From Synaphobranchus kaupii (Eukaryota > Chordata > Actinopteri > Anguilliformes > Synaphobranchidae): 64,000 bases of DNA. The notes under the pieces were generated by a model that was not told the DNA's origin, did no database searches, and saw nothing but the letters and a program-made list of their open reading frames with translations. The stretch covers positions 2,092,676 to 2,156,675 of the forward strand of contig JAINUF010000027.1 in NCBI GenBank assembly GCA_029718625.1, read 5' to 3'. Positions 1-9,507 of this stretch are shown one piece after another. Position 1 is the first letter of the stretch. Each line of letters starts with the position of its first letter. The translations under genes and the position numbers were made by a program.

Positions 1-673
1 GCACCAGCAGTGCCACAGCTCAGAACAGCACCAGCAGAGGCACCAGCAGTGCCACAGCTCAGAACAGCACCAGTGCCACAGCTCATAACAGCACCAGCAG
101 AGGCACCAGCAGTGCCACAGCTCAGAACGGCACCAGCACCAGTGCCACAGCTCAGAACAGCACCAGCAGAGGGACCAGCAGTGCCACAGCTCAGAACGGC
201 ACCAGCACCAGTGCCACAGCTCAGAACAGCACCAGCAGAGGGACCAGCAGTAGTGCCACAGCTCAGAACAGCACCAGCAGAGGCACCAGCAGTGCCACAG
301 CTCAGAACAGCACCAGCAGAGGCACCAGCACCAGTGCCACAGCTCAGAACAGCACCAGCAGAGGCACCAGCAGTGCCACAGCTCAGAACGGCACCAGCAC
401 CAGTGCCACAGCTCAGAACAGCACCAGCAGAGGCACCAGCAGTGCCACAGCTCAGAACAGCACCAGCAACAGTGCCACAGCTCAGAACAGCACCAGCAGA
501 GGCACCAGCAGTGCCACAGCTCAGAACAGCACCAGCAGAGGCACCAGCACCAGTGCCACAGCTCAGAACAGCACCAGCAGAGGCACCAGCAGTGCCACAG
601 CTCAGAACAGCACCAGCACCTGTGCCACAGCTCAGAACAGCAGCAGCACCAGTGCCAGAGCTCAAAACAGCAG
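1..673. repeat. Partial minisatellite array before the first complete spacer (U0)
   Basis: The left end is cut by the window. The visible order from about position 10 is P39, P24, H39, P30, G39, P30, G42, P39, P42, P39, P30, P39, P30, P39, P42, P39, P30 and the terminal 49-bp edge. This is the 837-bp class lacking one P39-P30 pair. The second-to-last P30 has a private C-to-A change at 469 (CAGCAACAGTG). Confidence 0.9.
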
Positions 674-692
674 CATTACATTACATTACATT
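674..692 (-). repeat. TGTAA-type tail microsatellite (CATTA on the plus strand)
   Basis: Three CATTA copies plus a partial CATT sit exactly where an L2-clade retroposon carries its 3' TGTAA repeats. Copy number across the 56 complete spacers is two (U21), three (18 spacers), four (U26), five (35 spacers) and six (U46). The predominance of three and five, with units of one family usually sharing a number, indicates the tail is inherited with the unit and only occasionally slips. Confidence 0.85.
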
Positions 693-703
693 CATTTAGC
701 AGA

Positions 704-720
704 CGCTTTTATCCAAAGCG
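704..720 (-). other. L2/UnaL2-type 3' stem-loop with GGATA loop (reference copy)
   Basis: On the minus strand CGCTTTGGATAAAAGCG forms a perfect 6-bp stem closing a five-base GGATA loop. The known UnaL2 3' RNA hairpin has the same GGAUA loop. The motif starts 30 bases after the spacer start when the tail has three CATTA copies and 40 bases after when it has five. It is intact in every complete spacer except U31, where position 35946 changes a G-C pair to a G-U wobble. Confidence 0.85.
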
Positions 721-1597
721 ACGTACAGTAAGTGCATACAGAGAAATCATCAAGATCACTACAGAACAGACAAAGCACATCCTTCCCATAATGTAGCAGC
801 TATCCCTAGCAATGAACGTCGACTGTAGTTCACAGTAAGCTCTGGGCAAATCAGCAACACCACACTTCCATTCCAAATACTATTATAAACAATAATAAAC
901 AGACAGGAAAACACAGCAGCACCAGTGCCACAGCTCAGAACAGCACCTGCACCAGTGCCACAACTCAGGACAGCACCAGCAGAGGCACCAGCAGTGCCAC
1001 AGCTCAGAACAGCACCAGCAGAGGCACCAGCAGTGCCACAGCTCAGAACAGCACCAGTGCCACAGCTCATAACAGCACCAGCAGAGGCACCAGCAGTGCC
1101 ACAGCTCAGAACGGCACCAGCACCAGTGCCACAGCTCAGAACAGCACCAGCAGAGGCACCAGCAGTGCCACAGCTCAGAACAGCACCAGCACCAGTGCCA
1201 CAGCTCAGAACAGCACCAGCAGAGGCACCAGCAGTGCCACAGCTCAGAACACCACCAGCACCTGTGCCACAGCTCAGAACAGCACCAGCAGAGGCACCAG
1301 CACCAGTGCCACAGCTCAGAACAGCACCAGCAGAGGCACCAGCAGTGCCACAGCTCAGAACACCACCAGCACCTGTGCCACAGCTCAGAACAGCACCAGC
1401 AGAGGCACCAGCAGTGCCACAGCTCAGAACGGCACCAGCACCAATGCCACAGCTCAGAACGGCACCAGCATAGGCACCAGCACCAGTGCCACAGCTCAGA
1501 ACAGCACCAGCACCAGTGCCACAGCTCAGAACAGCACCAGCAGAGGCACCAGCAGTGACACAGCTCAGAACAGCACCAGCAGCGGCACCAGTGCCAC

Positions 1598-1730
1598 TGC
1601 AAACCACTTCCTGCAGTGCCCTGGGAGCCCCCTGAAAACCACCTCCTGCAGTGCCCTGCAAGCCCCCTGTAAAACCACCTCCTGTCAGTGCCCTGGGAGC
1701 CCCCTGCACACCACCTCTCGTGCCCTGGGA
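1598..1730. repeat. Unique insert in U1: degenerate 34-37 bp subrepeats
   Basis: The minisatellite breaks off after GTGCCAC. Four degenerate copies of a different repeat follow at 1601-1634, 1635-1669, 1670-1706 and 1707-1732, each with ACCAC(C/T)TC and GTGCCCTG(G/C), and AGCCCCCTG in the first three. A degenerate minisatellite module with GGCGG and GTCGGGG changes follows (1731-1780). I recognise no known element. Copies occur only at 7956-8088 and 11062-11194. Confidence 0.88.
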
Positions 1731-1779
1731 GCCACAGCTCAGAACGGCGGCAGCAGCACCAGTGTCGGGGCTCAGAGAT

Positions 1780-1780
<1 letters not shown>

Positions 1781-1824
<44 letters not shown>

Positions 1825-1882
1825 CCACCACCACCACCACCACCACCACCACCACCACCACCACCACCACCACCACCACCAC
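1781..1882. repeat. (CAG)14(CAC)20 trinucleotide tract in U1
   Basis: Fourteen uninterrupted CAG triplets (1781-1822) run directly into twenty CAC triplets (1823-1882). In one frame they would read as polyglutamine-polyhistidine, in others polyalanine-polyproline, but no gene context supports translation. The surrounding 39-bp module is itself largely CAG and CAC triplets, so the tract may resemble the ancestral sequence or be a secondary expansion. Confidence 0.95.
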
Positions 1883-2089
1883 CAGCAGTGCCACAGCTCA
1901 GAACAGCACCAGCAGAGGCACCAGCAGTGCCACAGCTCAGAAAAGCACCAGCAGAGGCACCAGCACCAGTGCCACAGCTCAGAACAGCACCAGCAGAGGC
2001 ACCAGCAGTGCCACAGCTCAGAACAGCACCAGCACCTGTGCCACAGCTCAGAACAGCAGCAGCACCAGTGCCAGAGCTCAAAACAGCAG

Positions 2090-3148
2090 CATTACATTAC
2101 ATTACATTCATTTAGCAGACGCTTTTATCCAAAGCGACGTACAGTAAGTGCATACAGAGAAATCATCAAGATCACTACAGAACAGACAAAGCACATCCTT
2201 CCCATAATGTAGCAGCTATCCCTAGCAATGAACGTCGACTGTAGTTCACAGTAAGCTCTGGGCAAATCAGCAACACCACACTTCCATTCCAAATACTATT
2301 ATAAACAATAATAAACAGACAGGAAAACACAGCAGCACCAGTGCCACAGCTCAGAACAGCACCAGCACCAGTGCCACAGCTCAGAACAGCACCAGCACCA
2401 GTGCCACAACTCAGGACAGCACCAGCAGAGGCACCAGCAGTGCCACAGCTCAGAACAGCACCAGCAGAGGCACCAGCAGTGCCACAGCTCATAACAGCAC
2501 CAACAGAGGCACCAGCAGTGCCACAGCTCAGAACGGCACCAGCACCAGTGCCTCAGCTCAGAACAGCACCAGCAGAGGCACCAGCAGTGCCACAGCTCAG
2601 AACGGCACCAGCACCAGTGCCACAGCTCAGAACAGCACCAGCAGAGGGACCAGCAGTGCCACAGCTCAGAACGGCACCAGCACCAGTGCCACAGCTCAGA
2701 ACAGCACCAGCAGAGGGACCAGCAGTAGTGCCACAGCTCAGAACAGCACCAGCAGAGGCACCAGCAGTGCCACAGCTCAGAACAGCACCAGCAGAGGCAC
2801 CAGCACCAGTGCCACAGCTCAGAACAGCACCAGCAGAGGCACCAGCAGTGCCACAGCTCAGAACGGCACCAGCACCAGTGCCACAGCTCAGAACAGCACC
2901 AGCAGAGGCACCAGCAGTGCCACAGCTCAGAACAGCACCAGCACCAGTGCCACAGCTCAGAACAGCACCAGCAGAGGCACCAGCAGTGCCACAGCTCAGA
3001 ACAGCACCAGCAGAGGCACCAGCACCAGTGCCACAGCTCAGAACAGCACCAGCAGAGGCACCAGCAGTGCCACAGCTCAGAACAGCACCAGCACCTGTGC
3101 CACAGCTCAGAACAGCAGCAGCACCAGTGCCAGAGCTCAAAACAGCAG
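2090..3148. repeat. Unit U2, 813-bp array (837 class minus P24)
   Basis: Three-copy tail. Module order matches the 837-bp class except that the 24-bp module before H39 is missing. H39 carries the ACCAACAG variant shared with U8, U10, U13, U18, U26 and U33. A private A-to-T change at 2553 gives GTGCCTCAG. Confidence 0.92.
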
Positions 3149-4240
3149 CATTACATTACATTACATTCATTTAGCAGACGCTTTTATCCAAAGCGACGTA
3201 CAGTAAGTGCATACAGAGAAATCATCAAGATCACTACAGAACAGACAAAGCACATCCTTCCCATAATGTAGCAGCTATCCCTAGCAATGAACGTCGACTG
3301 TAGTTCACAGTAAGCTCTGGGCAAATCAGCAACACCACACTTCCATTCCAAATACTATTATAAACAATAATAAACAGACAGGAAAACACAGCAGCACCAG
3401 TGCCACAGCTCAGAACAGCACCAGCACCAGTGCCACAACTCAGGACAGCACCAGCAGAGGCACCAGCAGTGCCACAGCTCAGAACAGCACCAGCAGAGGC
3501 ACCAGCAGTGCCACAGCTCAGAACGGCACCAGCACCAGTGCCACAGCTCAGAACAGCACCAGCAGAGGCACCAGCAGTGCCACAGCTCAGAACAGCACCA
3601 GCACCAGTGCCACAGCTCAGAACAGCACCAGCAGAGGGACCAGCAGTGCCACAGCTCAGAACGGCACCAGCACCAGTGCCACAGCTCAGAACAGCACCAG
3701 CAGAGGGACCAGCAGTAGTGCCACAGCTCAGAACAGCACCAGCAGAGGCACCAGCAGTGCCACAGCTCAGAACAGCACCAGCAGAGGCACCAGCAGTGCC
3801 ACAGCTCAGAACAGCACCAGCAGAGGCACCAGCACCAGTGCCACAGCTCAGAACAGCACCAGCAGAGGCACCAGCAGTGCCACAGCTCAGAACAGCACCA
3901 GCAGAGGGACCAGCAGTGCCACAGCTCAGAACGGCACCAGCACCAGTGCCACAGCTCAGAACAGCACCAGCAGAGGGACTAGCAGTAGTGCCACAGCTCA
4001 GAACAGCACCAGCAGAGGCACCAGCAGTGCCACAGCTCAGAACAGCACCAGTGCCACAGCTCATAACAGCACCAGCAGAGGCACCAGCAGTGCCACAGCT
4101 CAGAACGGCACCAGCACCAGTGCCACAGCTCAGAACAGCACCAGCAGAGGCACCAGCAGTGCCACAGCTCAGAACACCACCAGCACCTGTGCCACAGCTC
4201 AGAACAGCAGCAGCACCAGTGCCAGAGCTCAAAACAGCAG
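3149..4240. repeat. Unit U3, 846-bp mosaic array
   Basis: Three-copy tail. Module lengths run 30-39-39-30-39-30-39-30-42-39-39-42-39-39-30-42-39-24-39-30-39-30 plus the edge. It contains both G42 (near 3700) and T42 (near 3980). The P24-H39 pair sits near the 3' end instead of near the 5' end, and the last P30 is the ACACCACC form typical of the 1255-bp class. Confidence 0.92.
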
Positions 4241-4993
4241 CATTACATTACATTACATTCATTTAGCAGACGCTTTTATCCAAAGCGACGTACAGTAAGT
4301 GCATACAGAGAAATCATCAAGATCACTACAGAACAGACAAAGCACATCCTTCCCATAATGTAGCAGCTATCCCTAGCAATGAACGTCGACTGTAGTTCAC
4401 AGTAAGCTCTGGGCAAATCAGCAACACCACACTTCCATTCCAAATACTATTATAAACAATAATAAACAGACAGGAAAACACAGCAGCACCAGTGCCACAG
4501 CTCAGAACAGCACCAGCACCAGTGCCACAGCTCAGGACAGCACCAGCAGAGGCACCAGCAGTGCCACAGCTCAGAACAGCACCAGCAGAGGCACCAGCAC
4601 CAGTGCCACAGCTCAGAACAGCACCAGCAGAGGCACCAGCAGTGCCACAGCTCAGAACAGCACCAGCAGAGGGACCAGCAGTGCCACAGCTCAGAACGGC
4701 ACCAGCACCAGTGCCACAGCTCAGAACAGCACCAGCAGAGGGACTAGCAGTAGTGCCACAGCTCAGAACAGCACCAGCAGAGGCACCAGCAGTGCCACAG
4801 CTCAGAACAGCACCAGCAGAGGCACCAGCAGTGCCACAGCTCAGAAAAGCACCAGCAGAGGCACCAGCACCAGTGCCACAGCTCAGAACAGCACCAGCAG
4901 AGGCACCAGCAGTGCCACAGCTCAGAACAGCACCAGCACCTGTGCCACAGCTCAGAACAGCAGCAGCACCAGTGCCAGAGCTCAAAACAGCAG
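4241..4993. repeat. Unit U4, 507-bp array (founder-like member of the class)
   Basis: Three-copy tail and array order 30-39-42-39-39-30-42-39-39-42-39-30 plus edge, with T42 and K42. This order recurs in U12, U15, U22, U30, U35, U42 and U53. Unlike those seven, the U4 spacer keeps the common TGAACGTCGAC form and a three-copy tail, so U4 may be the less derived form. Confidence 0.93.
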
Positions 4994-6017
4994 CATTACA
5001 TTACATTACATTACATTACATTCATTTAGCAGACGCTTTTATCCAAAGCGACGTACAGTAAGTGCATACAGAGAAATCATCAAGATCACTACAGAACAGA
5101 CAAAGCACATCCTTCCCATAATGTAGCAGCTATCCCTAGCAATGAACGTCGACTGTAGTTCACAGTAAGCTCTGGGCAAATCAGCAACACCACACTTCCA
5201 TTCCAAATACTATTATAAACAATAATAAACAGACAGGAAAACACAGCAGCACCAGTGCCACAGCTCAGAACAGCACCAGCACCAGTGCCACAGCTCAGAA
5301 CAGCACCAGCACCAGTGCCACAACTCAGGACAGCACCAGCAGAGGCACCAGCAGTGCCACAGCTCAGAACAGCACCAGCAGAGGCACCAGCAGTGCCACA
5401 GCTCAGAACAGCACCAGTGCCACAGCTCATAACAGCACCAGCAGAGGCACCAGCAGTGCCACAGCTCAGAACGGCACCAGCACCAGTGCCACAGCTCAGA
5501 ACAGCACCAGCAGAGGCACCAGCAGTGCCACAGCTCAGAACGGCACCAGCACCAGTGCCACAGCTCAGAACAGCACCAGCAGAGGGACCAGCAGTAGTGC
5601 CACAGCTCAGAACAGCACCAGCAGAGGCACCAGCAGTGCTACAGCTCAGAACAGCACCAGCAGAGGCACCAGCACCAGTGCCACAGCTCAGAACAGCACC
5701 AGCAGAGGCACCAGCAGTGCCACAGCTCAGAACGGCACCAGCACCAGTGCCACAGCTCAGAACAGCACCAGCAGAGGCACCAGCAGTGCCACAGCTCAGA
5801 ACAGCACCAGCACCAGTGCCACAGCTCAGAACAGCACCAGCAGAGGCACCAGCAGTGCCACAGCTCAGAACAGCACCAGCAGAGGCACCAGCACCAGTGC
5901 CACAGCTCAGAACAGCACCAGCAGAGGCACCAGCAGTGCCACAGCTCAGAACAGCACCAGCACCTGTGCCACAGCTCAGAACAGCAGCAGCACCAGTGCC
6001 AGAGCTCAAAACAGCAG
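4994..6017. repeat. Unit U5, 768-bp array
   Basis: Five-copy tail. Module lengths are 30-30-39-39-24-39-30-39-30-42-39-42-39-30-39-30-39-42-39-30 plus edge, which is the 837-bp class without a G39-P30 pair. A private C-to-T change at 5640 gives GTGCTACAG. Confidence 0.92.
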
Positions 6018-7031
6018 CATTACATTACATTACATTCATTTAGCAGACGCTTTTATCCAAAGCGACGTACAGTAAGTGCATACAGATAAATCATCAAGAT
6101 CACTACAGAACAGACAAAGCACATCCTTCCCATAATGTAGCAGCTATCCCTAGCAATGAACGTCGACTGAAGTTCACAGTAAGCTCTGGGCAAATCAGCA
6201 ACACCACACTTCCATTCCAAATACTATTATAAACAATAATAAACAGACAGGAAAACACAGCAGCACCAGTGCCACAGCTCAGAACAGCACCAGCACCAGT
6301 GCCACAGCTCAGAACAGCACCAGCACCAGTGCCACAACTCAGGACAGCACCAGCAGAGGCACCAGCAGTGCCACAGCTCAGAACAGCACCAGCAGAGGCA
6401 CCAGCAGTGCCACAGCTCAGAACAGCACCAGTGCCACAGCTCATAACAGCACCAGCAGAGGCACCAGCAGTGCCACAGCTCAGAACGGCACCAGCACCAG
6501 TGCCACAGCTCAGAACAGCACCAGCAGAGGCACCAGCAGTGCCACAGCTCAGAACGGCACCAGCACCAGTGCCACAGCTCAGAACAGCACCAGCAGAGGG
6601 ACCAGCAGTAGTGCCACAGCTCAGAACAGCACCAGCAGAGGCACCAGCAGTGCCACAGCTCAGAACAGCACCAGCAGAGGCACCAGCACCAGTGCCACAG
6701 CTCAGAACAGCACCAGCAGAGGCACCAGCAGTGCCACAGCTCAGAACGGCACCAGCACCAGTGCCACAGCTCAGAACAGCACCAGCAGAGGCACCAGCAG
6801 TGCCACAGCTCAGAACAGCACCAGCACCAGTGCCACAGCTCAGAACAGCACCAGCAGAGGCACCAGCAGTGCCACAGCTCAGAACAGCACCAGCAGAGGC
6901 ACCAGCACCAGTGCCACAGCTCAGAACAGCACCAGCAGAGGCACCAGCAGTGCCACAGCTCAGAACAGCACCAGCACCTGTGCCACAGCTCAGAACAGCA
7001 GCAGCACCAGTGCCAGAGCTCAAAACAGCAG
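6018..7031. repeat. Unit U6, 768-bp array
   Basis: Three-copy tail and the same array order as U5. The spacer has two private changes: G to T at 6087 (CAGATAAATC) and T to A at 6170 (GACTGAAG). Confidence 0.92.
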
Positions 7032-7955
7032 CATTACATTACATTACATTCATTTAGCAGACGCTTTTATCCAAAGCGACGTACAGTAAGTGCATACAGA
7101 GAAATCATCAAGATCACTACAGAACAGACAAAGCACATCCTTCCCATAATGTAGCAGCTATCCCTAGCAATGAACGTCGACTGTAGTTCACAGTAAGCTC
7201 TGGGCAAATCAGCAACACCACACTTCCATTCCAAATACTATTATAAACAATAATAAACAGACAGGAAAACACAGCAGCACCAGTGCCACAGCTCAGAACA
7301 GCACCTGCACCAGTGCCACAACTCAGGACAGCACCAGCAGAGGCACCAGCAGTGCCACAGCTCAGAACAGCACCAGCAGAGGCACCAGCAGTGCCACAGC
7401 TCAGAACAGCACCAGTGCCACAGCTCATAACAGCACCAGCAGAGGCACCAGCAGTGCCACAGCTCAGAACGGCACCAGCACCAGTGCCACAGCTCAGAAC
7501 AGCACCAGCAGAGGCACCAGCAGTGCCACAGCTCAGAACAGCACCAGCACCAGTGCCACAGCTCAGAACAGCACCAGCAGAGGCACCAGCAGTGCCACAG
7601 CTCAGAACACCACCAGCACCTGTGCCACAGCTCAGAACAGCACCAGCAGAGGCACCAGCACCAGTGCCACAGCTCAGAACAGCACCAGCAGAGGCACCAG
7701 CAGTGCCACAGCTCAGAACACCACCAGCACCTGTGCCACAGCTCAGAACAGCACCAGCAGGGGCACCAGCAGTGCCACAGCTCAGAACGGCACCAGCACC
7801 AGTGCCACAGCTCAGAACGGCACCAGCATAGGCACCAGCACCAGTGCCACAGCTCAGAACAGCACCAGCACCAGTGCCACAGCTCAGAACAGCACCAGCA
7901 GAGGCACCAGCAGTGACACAGCTCAGAACAGCACCAGCAGCGGCACCAGTGCCAC

Positions 7956-8088
7956 TGCAAACCACTTCCTGCAGTGCCCTGGGAGCCCCCTGAAAACCAC
8001 CTCCTGCAGTGCCCTGCAAGCCCCCTGTAAAACCACCTCCTGTCAGTGCCCTGGGAGCCCCCTGCACACCACCTCTCGTGCCCTGGGA
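7956..8088. repeat. Unique insert in U7 (second copy)
   Basis: This copy of the 1598-1730 insert has the same four degenerate subrepeats and I see no base difference by eye. The degenerate module at 8089-8138 follows. Confidence 0.88.
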
Positions 8089-8137
8089 GCCACAGCTCAG
8101 AACGGCGGCAGCAGCACCAGTGTCGGGGCTCAGAGAT

Positions 8138-8138
<1 letters not shown>

Positions 8139-8179
<41 letters not shown>

Positions 8180-8207
8180 CCACCACCACCACCACCACCA
8201 CCACCAC
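8139..8207. repeat. (CAG)13(CAC)10 tract in U7
   Basis: Thirteen CAG triplets (8139-8177) are followed by ten CAC triplets (8178-8207). This is the shortest CAC run of the three tracts. Confidence 0.95.
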
Positions 8208-8414
8208 CAGCAGTGCCACAGCTCAGAACAGCACCAGCAGAGGCACCAGCAGTGCCACAGCTCAGAAAAGCACCAGCAGAGGCACCAGCACCAGTGCCAC
8301 AGCTCAGAACAGCACCAGCAGAGGCACCAGCAGTGCCACAGCTCAGAACAGCACCAGCACCTGTGCCACAGCTCAGAACAGCAGCAGCACCAGTGCCAGA
8401 GCTCAAAACAGCAG

Positions 8415-9507
8415 CATTACATTACATTACATTACATTACATTCATTTAGCAGACGCTTTTATCCAAAGCGACGTACAGTAAGTGCATACAGAGAAATCA
8501 TCAAGATCACTACAGAACAGACAAAGCACATCCTTCCCATAATGTAGCAGCTATCCCTAGCAATGAACGTCGACTGTAGTTCACAGTAAGCTCTGGGCAA
8601 ATCAGCAACACCACACTTCCATTCCAAATACTATTATAAACAATAATAAACAGACAGGAAAACACAGCAGCACCAGTGCCACAGCTCAGAACAGCACCAG
8701 CACCAGTGCCACAGCTCAGAACAGCACCAGCACCAGTGCCACAACTCAGGACAGCACCAGCAGAGGCACCAGCAGTGCCACAGCTCAGAACAGCACCAGC
8801 AGAGGCACCAGCAGTGCCACAGCTCAGAACAGCACCAGTGCCACAGCTCATAACAGCACCAACAGAGGCACCAGCAGTGCCACAGCTCAGAACGGCACCA
8901 GCACCAGTGCCACAGCTCAGAACAGCACCAGCAGAGGCACCAGCAGTGCCACAGCTCAGAACGGCACCAGCACCAGTGCCACAGCTCAGAACAGCACCAG
9001 CAGAGGGACCAGCAGTGCCACAGCTCAGAACGGCACCAGCACCAGTGCCACAGCTCAGAACAGCACCAGCAGAGGGACCAGCAGTAGTGCCACAGCTCAG
9101 AACAGCACCAGCAGAGGCACCAGCAGTGCCACAGCTCAGAACTGCACCAGCAGAGGCACCAGCACCAGTGCCACAGCTCAGAACAGCACCAGCAGAGGCA
9201 CCAGCAGTGCCACAGCTCAGAACGGCACCAGCACCAGTGCCACAGCTCAGAACAGCACCAGCAGAGGCACCAGCAGTGCCACAGCTCAGAACAGCACCAG
9301 CACCAGTGCCACAGCTCAGAACAGCACCAGCAGAGGCACCAGCAGTGCCACAGCTCAGAACAGCACCAGCAGAGGCACCAGCACCAGTGCCACAGCTCAG
9401 AACAGCACCAGCAGAGGCACCAGCAGTGCCACAGCTCAGAACAGCACCAGCACCTGTGCCACAGCTCAGAACAGCAGCAGCACCAGTGCCAGAGCTCAAA
9501 ACAGCAG
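8415..9507. repeat. Unit U8, 837-bp array; opens a third-level block
   Basis: Five-copy tail. This is the type member of the 837-bp class, with lengths 30-30-39-39-24-39-30-39-30-39-30-42-39-42-39-30-39-30-39-42-39-30 plus edge. H39 has the ACCAACAG variant. A private A-to-T change near 9143 gives GAACTGCACC, which is also found in U33 near 38593. Confidence 0.94.

Larger units (their letters stand above)
674..919 (-). mobile_element. Spacer of U1: retroposon-derived segment with L2-type 3' tail (reference copy)
   Basis: Read on the minus strand, this segment ends with a CGCTTT stem, a GGATA loop and an AAAGCG stem (704-720), then GTCTGCTAAATG and a TGTAA-type repeat (674-692). That is the 3' end shared by UnaL2-like L2-clade LINEs and the SINEs they mobilise in fish, where the stem-loop and TGTAA repeats are known to be needed for reverse-transcriptase recognition. 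Upstream, toward 919, I recognise no reverse transcriptase and no convincing tRNA-type promoter, so it is a SINE or a 5'-truncated LINE. Landmarks repeated in the other spacers are a SalI site GTCGAC (818-823), AATAAA (894-899) and GTAAGT (728-733). Similar 10- and 12-bp stretches flank it (664-673 and 908-919). Confidence 0.75.
674..2089. repeat. Unit U1, 1170-bp array with unique insert
   Basis: Three-copy tail. The array opens with a GCACCTGCACC edge variant, has P24-H39 near the start, two CACCACCAGCACCTGTG modules, a GCACCAGCATAGGC module near 1464, then a 133-bp insert and a (CAG)14(CAC)20 tract. It closes with the right half of a 507-bp class array, including K42. U7 has the same module order; its 33-bp shorter array is fully explained by 11 fewer triplets in the tract. 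Confidence 0.92.
7032..8414. repeat. Unit U7, 1137-bp array with unique insert
   Basis: Three-copy tail. Module by module it repeats U1, 6,358 bp downstream, including the GCACCTGCACC edge, the insert and the K42-containing end. Besides tract length, small base differences exist, for example AGCAGGGGC near 7760. Confidence 0.92.

Noticed and set aside
10..699. Plus-strand frame of PQLRTAPAEAPAV-type repeats resembling a proline-rich structural protein
   Set aside because: The frame ends after a few codons in the CATTA tail, and the end changes with tail copy number. Several frames are equally open, so repeat composition explains it better than coding.
674..919. A tRNA-derived SINE head with A and B boxes on the minus strand of the spacer
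   Set aside because: A weak B-box-like match occurs near GACGTTCATTGC, but I could not find a matching A box at proper distance. The spacer may still be a SINE; the promoter is not supported.
674..919. An intact autonomous LINE or DNA transposon in the spacer
   Set aside because: It is only about 234 bp, without reverse transcriptase, transposase or terminal inverted repeats. Only the L2-type 3' end is recognisable.
883..1602. Cys/Trp-rich minus-strand frame (ELWHCWCLCWCC type) resembling a cysteine-rich secreted protein
   Set aside because: It is the antisense shadow of the same modules in another frame and has no independent support.
759..2081. Long minus-strand reading frame with Gly/Ala/Cys-rich repeats ending in a hydrophobic tail encoded by the spacer, seen again in almost every unit
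   Set aside because: The frame exists because modules are multiples of three and nearly lack stops. It starts at an arbitrary Met in the array edge, its tail is the retroposon-derived spacer, and there is no promoter, signal peptide or known domain.
1688..2212. Polyglutamine-polyhistidine frame over the (CAG)n(CAC)n tract, suggesting a polyQ gene
   Set aside because: The frame is bounded by repeats and ends in the spacer. The copies at 8046 and 11152 are merely the same repeat, and no non-repetitive exon is visible.
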